Shown in pieces: positions 51,874-61,521 of a stretch of DNA of 64,000 nt. Numbering within the stretch: the first letter of the stretch is position 1; the number at the start of each line of letters is the position of its first letter. Source of the DNA: Pseudomonas sp. MAG733B (GTDB lineage: Bacteria > Pseudomonadota > Gammaproteobacteria > Pseudomonadales > Pseudomonadaceae); the NCBI RefSeq assembly GCF_036884845.1, contig NZ_CP145732.1, positions 3,348,001 to 3,412,000 on the forward strand, written 5' to 3'. The notes under the pieces are model-generated. The model was not told where the DNA came from. It did not search any database and saw only the letters and a list, made by a program, of their open reading frames with translations. A program made the position numbers and the translations under genes.

Positions 51874-53433
51874 ATGGAATGGTTAGCTGACCCCACCGCA
51901 TGGCTGGGCTTGTTGACGCTGATTGTGCTGGAACTGGTGCTGGGCATCGACAACCTGGTGTTTATCGCGATCCTGGCGGACAAGTTGCCGCAGCATCAGC
52001 GCGACCGTGCGCGGATCATTGGTTTGTCCCTGGCGTTGTTGATGCGTTTGGGCCTGCTGGCAAGTATTTCCTGGCTGGTAACCCTGACCCAGCCGCTGTT
52101 CGAGGTGTTCGACAAGAGCTTCTCCGGGCGAGACCTGATCATGCTGTTCGGCGGTGTGTTCCTGTTGTTCAAGGCCACCATGGAATTGCACGAACGGCTC
52201 GAAGGCCATGTCGGCGAACGTTCGTCCAATTCGGCCTACGCGCTGTTCTGGCCCATCGTGGCGCAGATCGTGGTGCTGGATGCGGTGTTCTCCCTCGATG
52301 CGGTGATTACCGCCGTGGGCATGGTCGATGAACTGGCGGTGATGATGATCGCGGTGATCATTTCCATCGGCCTGATGATCGTCGCCAGCAAGCCGCTGAC
52401 CCGTTTCGTCAACGCGCACCCGACGGTGATCATGCTGTGTCTGGGCTTCTTGATGATGATCGGCTTTGCGCTGACCGCCGAAGGCCTGGGCTTCCACATT
52501 CCCAAGGGCTATCTATATGCGGCTATCGGGTTCTCGATCCTGATCGAGGTGTTCAACCAGATCGCCCGGGCCCGGCGCAAGCGTTCGATGCAGGGCCTGC
52601 GACCGATGCGCGAACGGACCGCCCACGCGGTGATGCGCTTGCTCGGCGGGCGCAAGATGGCGGTTGAAGAGGTGGGTGAAGAAATCGCCGACATGCTCGA
52701 CAACGGCGAGGCACCGAACGAAGAACTGTTCGATCGCCGTGAGCGGGTGATGATCAGCGGCGTCCTGCAATTGGCGGAACGGCCGATCCGCACGTTGATG
52801 ACCGTACGCGCCGATGTCGATCACATTGACCTGGCCGATGACGCCGAGGCGATTCGTACGCGGCTGATGCATTCGTCCTACTCACGCTTGCCGCTGATTC
52901 GCGACGGCGCGGTGGATGAGCCGTTGGGCTTCGTGCACAAGAAGGAACTGCTCAAGGAGTTCCTGGCCGGCAACGAACCCGATCTGGCGCATCTGGCGCG
53001 CCAGACGATCAATTTGCTGGAGAGCTATTCGATCCTCAATGCCCTGGAGCAGATGCGCAAGGCGTCGACGCACATTGCGTTCGTGGTCAACGAGTTCGGT
53101 GATTTCGTCGGTGTGTTGACCATGACCGACATCCTTGAGTCGATTGCCGGTGAGCTACCCGATGCCAGCGAAATCGAAGGCCCGGACGTGATCGAAGAGA
53201 AGGGCGGCTTCGTGGTCAGCGGCGCATTGAACCTGGCGCGGGTTCGACAGCACACCGGATTTGCCGCAGAACCAACCGATGACTATCAAACTTTGGCCGG
53301 GTTGGTCGTGAGTCTGCTGGATCGGTTGCCAATGATCGGTGACAGCCATGAGTGGGAAGGCTGGCGCTTGACGGTCACGTCGGTGGAAGAGCGACGGGTG
53401 AAGAGGGTGCTACTGGTGCGCATCGGCAGTTAA
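51874..53433 (+). CDS. TerC-family membrane protein with CBS and CorC/HlyC domains
   Basis: 519 residues. The N-terminal ~230 residues are a seven-helix TerC domain ([41 protein letters not shown]). Two CBS domains follow ([28 protein letters not shown] to about residue 430). The C-terminal CorC_HlyC domain is [28 protein letters not shown]. The same architecture is found in E. coli YoaE. Such proteins are linked to metal ion (Mn, Mg) handling. The conserved acidic residues of TerC helices are present. Confidence 0.92.
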   Translation: MEWLADPTAWLGLLTLIVLELVLGIDNLVFIAILADKLPQHQRDRARIIGLSLALLMRLGLLASISWLVTLTQPLFEVFDKSFSGRDLIMLFGGVFLLFKATMELHERLEGHVGERSSNSAYALFWPIVAQIVVLDAVFSLDAVITAVGMVDELAVMMIAVIISIGLMIVASKPLTRFVNAHPTVIMLCLGFLMMIGFALTAEGLGFHIPKGYLYAAIGFSILIEVFNQIARARRKRSMQGLRPMRERTAHAVMRLLGGRKMAVEEVGEEIADMLDNGEAPNEELFDRRERVMISGVLQLAERPIRTLMTVRADVDHIDLADDAEAIRTRLMHSSYSRLPLIRDGAVDEPLGFVHKKELLKEFLAGNEPDLAHLARQTINLLESYSILNALEQMRKASTHIAFVVNEFGDFVGVLTMTDILESIAGELPDASEIEGPDVIEEKGGFVVSGALNLARVRQHTGFAAEPTDDYQTLAGLVVSLLDRLPMIGDSHEWEGWRLTVTSVEERRVKRVLLVRIGS

Positions 53434-53467
53434 CGGATTGCGCCGTGCGCTGTGGACATGTCAAGGA

Positions 53468-53497
53468 TGGGAGGACTGACGTGATGTCAGCCTCCCA
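53468..53497. repeat. Long hairpin between convergent genes
   Basis: TGGGAGG-a-CTGAC / GTCAG-CCTCCCA: 12 paired bases with one bulge and a 5-base loop, without a T run. It may act as a transcript 3' end for the TerC gene or the convergent gene. Confidence 0.6.
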
Positions 53498-53514
53498 CGT
53501 TCATTCAGTGCAAC

Positions 53515-54111
53515 TTACGGACGAACAACGAACGTCGCCGTTTGTGCCCAATCAGACACCGCATCGTTGAGCGTTTGGTTGGCCGTCATGGGAAACTGGC
53601 CCGAGCGCAGTTTTTCAGTCACCTGGACACGCCATTCACCATTGTTGTCTACCACGCCACTGCCGTGGACGACTCCGCCGTAGCCCGCTTCATAGAGTTT
53701 TATCGTGGCACCGGGATAACCGCGGCCAAAAACCAGCGGCTTGTCTGTGGAGACCTGCGAGGGCGGATGAATAATCGGCTTCTCAAGGCCCATGACTTTA
53801 TCGCCCGACCAGGCCCAGGCACTTCTGGTTTGCCACTCGGCATAGTCGATACGGAAGTAGAATTTGGTACCGGGTGCAATGAGGTTGCTCGGGACTTGAT
53901 AACTGAATGGGCCACGCGCTTGATTGTAACTGTGGATCAACGTCGGGCCGGTGTAGATCTCCAATCGCCACGCCGCCGCCTCGCGAGCCCGTGCCTCGAT
54001 CAAAAAGCCTGGCGTGAGATAAGCCCCTGGCAAGGGCTGCGTGATGGACGGGCCACCAAATACACCCGCCATCGCCGCTTCGGCCTCATCTTTACGGATT
54101 TCCATATCCAT
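53515..54111 (-). CDS. Hypothetical beta-rich protein
   Basis: 198 residues from the ATG at 54111 (a longer frame to 54138 exists). No signal peptide or membrane helix. Two beta-sandwich-like segments are visible: LTPGFLIEARAREAAAWRLEIYTGPTLIHSYN...FYFRIDYAEWQTRSAWAWSGDK and PLVFGRGYPGATIKLYEAGYGGVVHGSGVVDNNGEWRVQVTEKL. The second looks like the Ig-like 'G-x-x-x-P-G-x-x-V-x-L' repeats in bacterial surface and toxin-associated proteins. I do not recognise a function. It stands alone between convergent TerC and the Nfr-type operon, on the same strand as the latter but 134 bp beyond its end. Confidence 0.6.
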   Translation of the reverse strand: MDMEIRKDEAEAAMAGVFGGPSITQPLPGAYLTPGFLIEARAREAAAWRLEIYTGPTLIHSYNQARGPFSYQVPSNLIAPGTKFYFRIDYAEWQTRSAWAWSGDKVMGLEKPIIHPPSQVSTDKPLVFGRGYPGATIKLYEAGYGGVVHGSGVVDNNGEWRVQVTEKLRSGQFPMTANQTLNDAVSDWAQTATFVVRP

Positions 54112-54244
54112 TTGTTTACTGCTCCATTGGGGGGACAAATGTTGTCCCGCTGGAGCAAATTTTTAGCAGCTTTGCGCCGGAAAAACTCCTTGGGATAGTT
54201 AACCGTTTGTAACCTCCGCAGCAGTTTTCATGTGGGTGATTGAT

Positions 54245-55327
54245 TCAATTCGACAGATGAAAGGTATACCGATCCTTCCCCGTATGTTTTGACTCATACA
54301 GCGCCGCATCGGCCTTGATCAGCGCCTGATTCAAGGTGTCGTCATCCAGCACCCGGGCCAGGCCGATACTGATGGTCACCGGATGTTGTGTCGGTTGCTC
54401 GCGCACCACCCGGCAAAGCTCCCCGGCCAACGCCTCGACCTCTTCCCGGCGTACCCCGGCCAGATAAATCGCAAACTCCTCACCGCCCAGGCGCGCGTAT
54501 TCGTGGTGGCTCATTACCGCTTTGATGTCCTGCGCGATGCGCTTGAGCACTTCATCGCCGATGTCGTGGCCGTAGACATCGTTGACCTTCTTGAAGTTGT
54601 CGATATCGATCATTGCCAGGTAGTGATCGTGTTCACGTGGCGTGGCGTGCAATTGCTTGTCGGCGCGGGTCATGAACGAACGCCGATTGGGGATTTCGGT
54701 CAGCGTGTCGATATACGCTTGATCCAGCAGCAACTTGGACATGATGAAGTTGTAGAGTTTGGCCTTGCGCAAGGTTAGGAAGCTGTAGATGGTCAGTGCG
54801 CAAATGAACGTCGTGTAACTGAGCGCCATCACACCCCTGAGTTCTTGCGTTTCGATACCGGTGTCGTAGAAGGGATTGAGAAACGCCCACGTGATGATTT
54901 GGGCGGCAAAGAATGCCCAGCGACTCAGGGGCAGCACCGACGCGGTGAACAACGTGGTCGATGCCGCCAACAGCAGCCAGGCCGGTTGGTGGTCTTCGGG
55001 TACCCCTTCGATCAACAAGCGCGTGCCCAAAGCGATGGTGAAGATGAACAACAGGTTCAGCTTCTGGAAATGCCGAGCGTCGCGGGTGAACAGCAGAATG
55101 ATCACCAGGATCGTGAAGACGCCGACAAACACCACTGAGCGCCACGTGAAGCTCTGGTCGCCGACAAAGCTGAGAACCAGGTCATAGGTAATCCACACCG
55201 CGATACTGGCGATGTAAATCAATACGCAGAATTTGTGCAGGCGGTCGAACTCATGCTGGAGAAACTCGGCTTTCATCGCTGCTGGCGCGGTTTTTTTCAG
55301 CACTTCATCTTCAATGGTTTTGTACAT
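54245..55327 (-). CDS. Membrane-bound diguanylate cyclase (last gene of the Nfr-type operon)
   Basis: 360 residues. The first ~190 have about six membrane helices (FCVLIYIASIAVWITYDLVLSFVG, VVFVGVFTILVIILLF and so on). A GGDEF domain follows: DTLTEIPNRRSFM, AMIDIDNFKKVNDVYGHDIGDEVL and the active ARLGGEEFAIYLAG. It should make c-di-GMP. The inhibitory RxxD I-site before GGEEF is absent (MSHH in its place), so product inhibition may be weak. It overlaps the DUF4434 gene by 17 bp, placing it in the nfrBA operon. It probably supplies c-di-GMP to the NfrB-type glycosyltransferase. Confidence 0.9.
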   Translation of the reverse strand: MYKTIEDEVLKKTAPAAMKAEFLQHEFDRLHKFCVLIYIASIAVWITYDLVLSFVGDQSFTWRSVVFVGVFTILVIILLFTRDARHFQKLNLLFIFTIALGTRLLIEGVPEDHQPAWLLLAASTTLFTASVLPLSRWAFFAAQIITWAFLNPFYDTGIETQELRGVMALSYTTFICALTIYSFLTLRKAKLYNFIMSKLLLDQAYIDTLTEIPNRRSFMTRADKQLHATPREHDHYLAMIDIDNFKKVNDVYGHDIGDEVLKRIAQDIKAVMSHHEYARLGGEEFAIYLAGVRREEVEALAGELCRVVREQPTQHPVTISIGLARVLDDDTLNQALIKADAALYESKHTGKDRYTFHLSN

Positions 55328-56186
55328 CGCTGCCCTTGGTCTTGTGTTGGTTGTCGAGAATCACCTTGCCCCATGGCCGGTAACGCAGCGAAAAAACCGC
55401 TGTGGGGTGGCAACCTGGCGATGTTTGCAAATTGGCTGGCTCGGCGCGGAAGGGTTGCCCGGCAGCGCTGATCTGGCGGAACGCTTCCTGGACGATGCCG
55501 ATGGAGCAGGGCAAGGCATTGGCGTAGCCGTTGCGCACCAGTGCCGGCAAACGCCCGGTGCCAACCCCGTCCTGCCACCAGACTTGAATCCTTGCACTCG
55601 CCAATTCCCCCAGCCACTGGCCATTCACCTGCGGCGCCAGTTTGCCGGCGCTGAAGACGCTGACATGCAGCGGCGCATCGAGTTTGCCGGCGAAGTCCTT
55701 GAGTTGGCGCTGCAGGGTCTGCCTGCGATCAGGCGCCAGAAAGTGCAGGTCATCCAGCTCCATCGGCAGATACCAGCCGTTGACCGGCAGCTTCCAGTCT
55801 TTGCGCAACTTCTGCTGCTGGGCCAGCGATTGCCCCAATTGTGCCTGCCAGTAACTCGCCAATCCGGCGCTGTCGAGTTCATTGATGCGTTGGTAATAGG
55901 CTGGGTCCATACTCAAGCCCAGTACCAGGTTCAGGCCTTGCTCGCGGGCGAGTTTCAGGCTGTTGGCCAACCAGCCTGTGGCGCTGCCGAAGTCTGAATC
56001 GCCATAAGCGGTCCATTGCACGATCAGCGTGTGGGCACCTTGTTTGGCGGTGTCTCGCCAGATCGTGCGCCATTGGTTTTCGCTGAGGCTCGCGTCGACG
56101 TTTAGCGGTTGATAGAAAATCCGCTCGTCAGCTTGGGCCGCGGCTCCGCCCAGCAACAGGCACATGATCAGTAAAAATCGCCTCAT
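55311..56186 (-). CDS. Periplasmic DUF4434 (YbcH-like) protein
   Basis: 291 residues. A signal peptide (MRRFLLIMCLLLGGAAAQA) is followed by a TIM-barrel-like body: YQPLNVDASLSENQWRTIWRDTAKQGAHTLIVQWTAYG and LNLVLGLSMDPAYYQRI, with conserved acidic residues (YLPMELDDLHF). This resembles DUF4434, which is thought related to glycoside hydrolases. In E. coli the ybcH gene of similar type and size follows nfrA. It begins with a one-base overlap to nfrA. A likely role is in trimming or handling the glycan; that is inference. Confidence 0.78.
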   Translation of the reverse strand: MRRFLLIMCLLLGGAAAQADERIFYQPLNVDASLSENQWRTIWRDTAKQGAHTLIVQWTAYGDSDFGSATGWLANSLKLAREQGLNLVLGLSMDPAYYQRINELDSAGLASYWQAQLGQSLAQQQKLRKDWKLPVNGWYLPMELDDLHFLAPDRRQTLQRQLKDFAGKLDAPLHVSVFSAGKLAPQVNGQWLGELASARIQVWWQDGVGTGRLPALVRNGYANALPCSIGIVQEAFRQISAAGQPFRAEPANLQTSPGCHPTAVFSLRYRPWGKVILDNQHKTKGSDVQNH

Positions 56187-59100
56187 CAGAAATTCAACTC
56201 CACGCCCAGCAGCACGCCGTTGCCGCCTTCATACAAATTGCCGCCCAACGACTGTTGATACTCGGTGCGAACCGACAGGTGAGCGCGGTAGGCATTGTAG
56301 ATATCGTCGTCGAACCACCATTGCCAACGCAGGCCGATACCGGTGCGCAGGTCTTGGCGCCAGTCGTTGCTCGGGTCCTGACTGGCGAACTCGACAAACC
56401 CGTAGGGCATGAGGGTTTGCGCACCGTTGAACGGCAGCTTCCAGGCATGACCTTGCTGGAAGCGCGAAAGCCATTGATGGTCGCCAGCCTTGGTCCACCA
56501 CGCCGCATCGAGGTAGAGGAAACGCTCCTCCCAATCGCTTTCGTCGACCCGCCAATCGTTGCGGAATCGCCCCTGATCAAGAAACGAAGCGGTGGCGCGC
56601 AGCAGGTAATCGGTAGTGGTGTGGCCGTCCTTGCGGTGATCTTCGACCTGATCCCCGAGTTTTTCCGGAACCAGCATTTGGCCCAGGCTCAAGCCGTGGT
56701 TGTCCTGATCATCGAACTGACTCTGCTTGTAGATTTCGCCATAGAAGTTGATGTTCGCCGTGCCCCAAGGCTTGTAGCGCAGGCCCACGCCGGTGCCGAG
56801 GGATTCGGCGTAGCTTGAGCGGCCGACGCCACCGAGCAACACGCGCCCGTAGACTGACAGCGTGCTGCCGGCGCGACTGGGTTCCTCGCCGAGTGCGTGG
56901 TCCCACATGGCCAGTTGCACGTTTTGCGAGGTCGAACGGCGTCTGGAACCGGTGGTGTCGTCCGGCAGCAGGAAGTCGTTGGTCGAGACGCCGGCCGGTG
57001 ACCAAGTGCTGGCGATGGTGCGCGTGTCACGACGGGACAGGGTTTCGTGGGCACGGCGCTGGCGGTAGCGGCGGGCCTCCATGCTGCCGTCCTCGTCGTC
57101 GGCGGCTACCGGGTGCTGTTCCAGATCGATTACGCGGCGCAATTCCTTGCGGGCCGAGGCGCTGTCTTCGGCTTCGTCGTAGCGCCAGGCCAGGGTTTCG
57201 CCGAGGCGATAGTCTTCCGGAAAGTCTTTGGTCGCGCTTTGCAGATAGGGGATGGCGCGGGCGCGTTCTTCCCGGGTGTCTGCACCGGCCAGGCGCATGC
57301 CGTAATCGGCGCGATAACGCGGGTTATCCGGTTCAAGGCGCACGGCTTCGGCCAGCCACGCGGTGCTCTGGTGCAGGTCGCCGGCCTTTTGCGCGGTGAC
57401 CGATGCGGCGTAGAAGTGTCCGGCGTCCGCTGACTGTTGCAGAGCGGAGCGCTGGCGCTGCAAGGCGAGGGCGTGATCGCCCCGGGCATCGGCAATCGCC
57501 GCGCCCAAAGCCCATTCATTGGCGCCACGGCTGCGGCTTTGCTGCCAGTAGCGTTCGGCGGTCTGCGCGTCGCCGGCATTGAGTGCGCTGCGGCTGGCGG
57601 TGAGTCGTGCGTTGTCGCTCAGTTCGGACGCCGGGATGCTTCGCCAAATAGCCAAGGCACCGGGTGAATCCCCGGCGGCTTCCAGCGCGTAGGCCAACGG
57701 CAGGCGACTGCCACGGTCGCCGAGTTTTTCTGCGCTTTGGTAATACACCACCGCTTCGCCGGGACGCTCCGGCATCGCACAACGACCCAGGGCACGGTAG
57801 TCGCCCGCGCTTTGCGGATGATCGCCGATCGCCTGTCGCACCGCCGTGCACTGGCCATTTTCCGCGAGTTGCGCCAGCAGTTGGCCGCGAGTCGAGGGGT
57901 CGACGCGATTGAGCAGCGACACCATGCGTTGCTTTTGCGCCGGGGTCGGTGTCGACGAGGCATACAATCCGGCCAGGCGTTGCAGCAGGGTGGCTGGCAG
58001 CTTGCCGTTGTGGCGGTCGTACGCGTTTTCGAGCAGTTGTTGTGCATGCTCACGCTGCCCGGCATTCAGTGCCAGATAGGTCGCCTGATCGAGAGACCTC
58101 AGGTTGCCGGTTTGCTGGTAATGCCGCTCCCAGAGTTGTTGCGCCTCTGCATTGCGACCCAATGCCTGCACCAGCTCGGCCCGGCGCTTGACCACGTCGG
58201 CGGTCTGCGGTTGACCGGCGAGCCAGGCCATGACCTTGTCGCTGCGGCCCTGTTGTTGCCAGACGTTGAGCAATTGCGCTTGTCGACGGCTATCCCACGG
58301 CTCCGGCAAGCGCGTGCTTTGCAACAGATCGGTGGCTTGCAGGCGCTGAGCGAGGACCAGCCAGGCCTGCGGGTCTTCGTCGGGCCGGCATTTGCGCAGT
58401 TGCGTCAGCGCGGCTGGCGGATCACGCCGGGATAGCCATTCGGCCGTCTCCAGGCATGGCCGCTGCAATTCGTCACTCAGGCGCTGGACCCTTGCGCTGT
58501 CACCGGTTTCCCGCGCCAGTTCCCACAAGCGCTGGCGCTGGGCTGGATCGGCAAGGTCTTCGGGCGGTAGCGACTGCATCCAGCGCTGTGCCTGCTGGGT
58601 ATGCCCCATGGCAATCGCCCGGTCGACCATGGCCAATCGAGCCTTGCGTGCAGCTTCCGGGCTGGGCGCTTGTTGCAGCAATTGTTCCAAGGGTCGATCG
58701 TCGAGGCGTTGCACGTAGGCGTTGGCCAGCCGTTGCCAGCCTTGGGCGTCCAGTTGATTGCTCGCGGCCAGGGGCGCCAGTTCCTTGATGGTGCCGTCCC
58801 AGTCGCGCAACTGTTCGGACCAATTGGCGCGGGCCATTTGCAGGATTCGTTGATCACCCTTGGGCGCCAGTTGTGCCAGCCAGTCGTGGGCTCGCGCCGC
58901 GCCGCCGAACTTGGCCAGGCTCAAGCTATAGGCCTGCCAAAGGCGAATGCGCTGGGTCATGTTGCTGGTGGCGATCCACTGTTCGACCTGTTCACTGCCA
59001 GGCGGGTCCTGTTCGATCCAAGTCAGGCGCAGGTTGAGCAGGGCATCGCTGTTTTGCGGGTTGTCCGGCAGCGCTTGCACGGCGTCCTTGTAGCGCCGCT

Positions 59101-59350
59101 GTTTGGCCAGCGCTTCCACCAGCAAGGCGCGCGCTTCATCGTTTTTCGGCACGATGCCGAGCAGGTGACGCATCAACCGTTCGACTTCGGCCCAGTTGCC
59201 TTTTTTCGCTTCGCGATAGCTGCGGTCCATGTAAGGGAAACTGCGGAACTGATCAAAGTCGGTCAACGGTTCGGCCTGCACCCACGTTGCGGTGCAAAGG
59301 CTCAGCAGCAGGCTGCCGACAAGCAGGGCGTGACGCTTGCCTGGCTTCAT
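56186..59350 (-). CDS. nfrA: NfrA-like outer-membrane protein (TPR-rich, beta-barrel C-terminus)
   Basis: 1054 residues, near the length of E. coli NfrA (phage N4 adsorption protein A). A signal peptide (HALLVGSLLLSLCTATWVQA) precedes a long TPR-type region (repeats such as WAEVERLMRHLLGIVPKNDEARALLVEALAKQ, about residues 45-730). The C-terminal ~300 residues have alternating strands and end in the aromatic ELNF, typical of outer-membrane barrels. In E. coli NfrA forms the exit channel for the surface glycan used by phage N4. Overlaps: 4 bp with nfrB and 1 bp with the DUF4434 gene. Confidence 0.82.
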   Translation of the reverse strand: MKPGKRHALLVGSLLLSLCTATWVQAEPLTDFDQFRSFPYMDRSYREAKKGNWAEVERLMRHLLGIVPKNDEARALLVEALAKQRRYKDAVQALPDNPQNSDALLNLRLTWIEQDPPGSEQVEQWIATSNMTQRIRLWQAYSLSLAKFGGAARAHDWLAQLAPKGDQRILQMARANWSEQLRDWDGTIKELAPLAASNQLDAQGWQRLANAYVQRLDDRPLEQLLQQAPSPEAARKARLAMVDRAIAMGHTQQAQRWMQSLPPEDLADPAQRQRLWELARETGDSARVQRLSDELQRPCLETAEWLSRRDPPAALTQLRKCRPDEDPQAWLVLAQRLQATDLLQSTRLPEPWDSRRQAQLLNVWQQQGRSDKVMAWLAGQPQTADVVKRRAELVQALGRNAEAQQLWERHYQQTGNLRSLDQATYLALNAGQREHAQQLLENAYDRHNGKLPATLLQRLAGLYASSTPTPAQKQRMVSLLNRVDPSTRGQLLAQLAENGQCTAVRQAIGDHPQSAGDYRALGRCAMPERPGEAVVYYQSAEKLGDRGSRLPLAYALEAAGDSPGALAIWRSIPASELSDNARLTASRSALNAGDAQTAERYWQQSRSRGANEWALGAAIADARGDHALALQRQRSALQQSADAGHFYAASVTAQKAGDLHQSTAWLAEAVRLEPDNPRYRADYGMRLAGADTREERARAIPYLQSATKDFPEDYRLGETLAWRYDEAEDSASARKELRRVIDLEQHPVAADDEDGSMEARRYRQRRAHETLSRRDTRTIASTWSPAGVSTNDFLLPDDTTGSRRRSTSQNVQLAMWDHALGEEPSRAGSTLSVYGRVLLGGVGRSSYAESLGTGVGLRYKPWGTANINFYGEIYKQSQFDDQDNHGLSLGQMLVPEKLGDQVEDHRKDGHTTTDYLLRATASFLDQGRFRNDWRVDESDWEERFLYLDAAWWTKAGDHQWLSRFQQGHAWKLPFNGAQTLMPYGFVEFASQDPSNDWRQDLRTGIGLRWQWWFDDDIYNAYRAHLSVRTEYQQSLGGNLYEGGNGVLLGVELNF

Positions 59351-61521
59351 TCGACCTCCCGGGCAATGCCGAAGGCGGCTTGCTGTTCGGCGGCCTGATC
59401 CTCTAGCGCCTGTTCCAGCACTTGTTGGGTAATGATGCCGCGCGAGATCAGGTGTTCGCCCAGCGACATGCGCTCGGCATCAAAGTCGATCAAGGCCTGA
59501 TTGAACAGCGACGGCGGGACCATTCCTCGCACTTGCAGCAAATTCCCCAGCAACACTTGATGGTGGCTGACACGCTCAAGCAAGGCTTCGTCGTCCTGAT
59601 GACGTTCAAGCACTTCGAGCATGTGATGCACGTCTGCGCTTTGCCGGGCGCTCGGGTACCAGAATCGGATCCCCAATGTCACCCGGCCCTGAGGCGCGAG
59701 ACGGCAGCGAACCGGGCGTTTCAGCTGACGGCTGATGGCGCCCAGCGATACCTGGCTGACCGGGCCTTCGGAGGCCAGCACCAAGGTATCGCCCTCTTCG
59801 GCGGCGGGCAGCACGCCGTAGTGCGTGGCGACCTTGCGCGGAACGGCGTCGATCAGGCGTTTGTCGAGTTTGAACGGATTGAGCGGCGCCCATTCCATGT
59901 CGAGTTGTTCGGCCAGGGTCTGCACCAGTTGCGTGGTGTCGATGTGGCCGCGCAGCAGCAGTTCGTGGCCGAGGCGCCGACGCACCGGGTTGGTGATCGC
60001 CGCGTCCAGTTGTTCTTCGCTGAGCAAGCCTTTTTCAACCAGTCGATGGCCCAGCGGGGTGCGTTGCGCCTGGGCCAGGGCCGGGAATTCGTGGGTGGTC
60101 TTGTCCCACGCAACGCGGCGCGAATCGCCCATTTCCATGACTTGCCGCAAGGCCCGCAGGTTGGCGAAGAAATTGACGAAATTACTCCACATCATCCGCG
60201 GCGCCGACAGCAGGCCTTCAACGATTCCGTAATAACGGGTGACGAACCAGCCGCGCTGGAACAACCGGTTGAGCAGCATCAGACCGTTGAGCCAAAGCAG
60301 CGTCGTGAGCAGAGTGCTGTCGGTGAGGATCGACGGGTAACGCCAGGCTTCGGGGAAAATAACCGTCACCAGCCACATCGCCAGCAAGACCAGCAACAGC
60401 AGGTTGACCAGGAAGCTCAGCAGGTACGCGATCAGTCCGCGACGATCGCGCCACAGGAAATAATTGAGCAGGCCGGTGGGGCTCCAGCCGAGGTTCTTGG
60501 TGCCCTGGAACACGATGCCGACGATCCAGCGGGATTTCTGCCGGATCGCGTGCTGCAAGTCGCGGGGGAAGTGTTCGCGTACGCAGATCACCTGGGAAAA
60601 GGCGCGGTTCATGCCGAACACCCAAGGCTGTTGGAGTGCCAGTTTCGGGTCGCTCACTGAGTAGCGGGCGAAGATGCACTTCATGCCTTTCTGCTTGAGA
60701 CGAAAGCCGATGTCGTAGTCCTCGGTGAGGCTCTGCACATCGAAGGCAATGCCATCGCCATCCTCGAGCAAGGCGCTGATGGCCTTGCGGCTGAAGCAGG
60801 TGCCAACCCCGGCACTGGGGACCTGGCCGGTCAGCGCCTCGCGGACAATGACATCCTTGCCGTGATTTTCGGCGAACTCGTCGACGTAATGACCTGCGGT
60901 GAAACCTCTCCATTCGGGGGCGTAGGGATAGACCGGAATCTGGATCAGGTCCTTGTTCGGCAGCAGGTAGTTGAAGAGGCGTAGCTCCATCGGCGAGATC
61001 ACATCTTCGGCATCGTGCAGGATGAAACCGGCAAACTGGATTTTCGCATCGCTTTCAAAACGCAGGATGGCGTCGATGATGTTGTTCAGGCAGTCAGCCT
61101 TGCTGGTGGGGCCGGGACGGGCGCAGATCACCTTGTGCACATTCGGGTAGTGCTGGCAGACCGCGTCGACGTCGGCCTGGGTCTCGGCATCGTTGGGGTA
61201 GGTGCCGACGAAAATCTGATAGTTCTCGTAATCGATGGTCGAGGCCGCCAGGCGCGCCATTTCACCGACTACACCGACTTCATTCCACGCCGGGACCATG
61301 ATCGCCAGCGGCTTTTCGCTGATGGTGTAGAGCCGCTGTTCATCGGCGCGCTTGAATTTCTCATAGTAGCGCCAGCGGCGGATCAGCTTGCGGGTCCAGT
61401 AGACGACGTCGATGAACAAGTCATCGAGGCCCAGCACGAACATCAACAGCGCCAAGGCAATTGCGAGGTATTTGAGGCCGAAGAGCACATAGGCGAAGAA
61501 ATCGACCAGGCCCAGACTCAT
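59347..61521 (-). CDS. nfrB: NfrB-like glycosyltransferase with C-terminal MshEN c-di-GMP-binding repeats
   Basis: 724 residues. An N-terminal helix is followed by a GT2 domain (IMVPAWNEVGVVGEMARLA, the DAEDVISPMELRLFNYLL Asp motif, QKSRWIVGIVFQGTKNLGW with QxxRW), then several membrane helices. The C-terminal part (490-540) has MshEN-type motifs: a first one with Pro in place of Arg before LGHRLVEKGLLSEEQL, and a full RRLGHELLLRGHIDTTQLVQTLAEQ. A third SLGEHLISRGIITQQVLEQALEDQ is at about 697-720. MshEN binds c-di-GMP, so polymer synthesis is probably switched on by it, as in E. coli NfrB. It overlaps wecB by 4 bp (ATGA). Confidence 0.9.
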   Translation of the reverse strand: MSLGLVDFFAYVLFGLKYLAIALALLMFVLGLDDLFIDVVYWTRKLIRRWRYYEKFKRADEQRLYTISEKPLAIMVPAWNEVGVVGEMARLAASTIDYENYQIFVGTYPNDAETQADVDAVCQHYPNVHKVICARPGPTSKADCLNNIIDAILRFESDAKIQFAGFILHDAEDVISPMELRLFNYLLPNKDLIQIPVYPYAPEWRGFTAGHYVDEFAENHGKDVIVREALTGQVPSAGVGTCFSRKAISALLEDGDGIAFDVQSLTEDYDIGFRLKQKGMKCIFARYSVSDPKLALQQPWVFGMNRAFSQVICVREHFPRDLQHAIRQKSRWIVGIVFQGTKNLGWSPTGLLNYFLWRDRRGLIAYLLSFLVNLLLLVLLAMWLVTVIFPEAWRYPSILTDSTLLTTLLWLNGLMLLNRLFQRGWFVTRYYGIVEGLLSAPRMMWSNFVNFFANLRALRQVMEMGDSRRVAWDKTTHEFPALAQAQRTPLGHRLVEKGLLSEEQLDAAITNPVRRRLGHELLLRGHIDTTQLVQTLAEQLDMEWAPLNPFKLDKRLIDAVPRKVATHYGVLPAAEEGDTLVLASEGPVSQVSLGAISRQLKRPVRCRLAPQGRVTLGIRFWYPSARQSADVHHMLEVLERHQDDEALLERVSHHQVLLGNLLQVRGMVPPSLFNQALIDFDAERMSLGEHLISRGIITQQVLEQALEDQAAEQQAAFGIAREVE

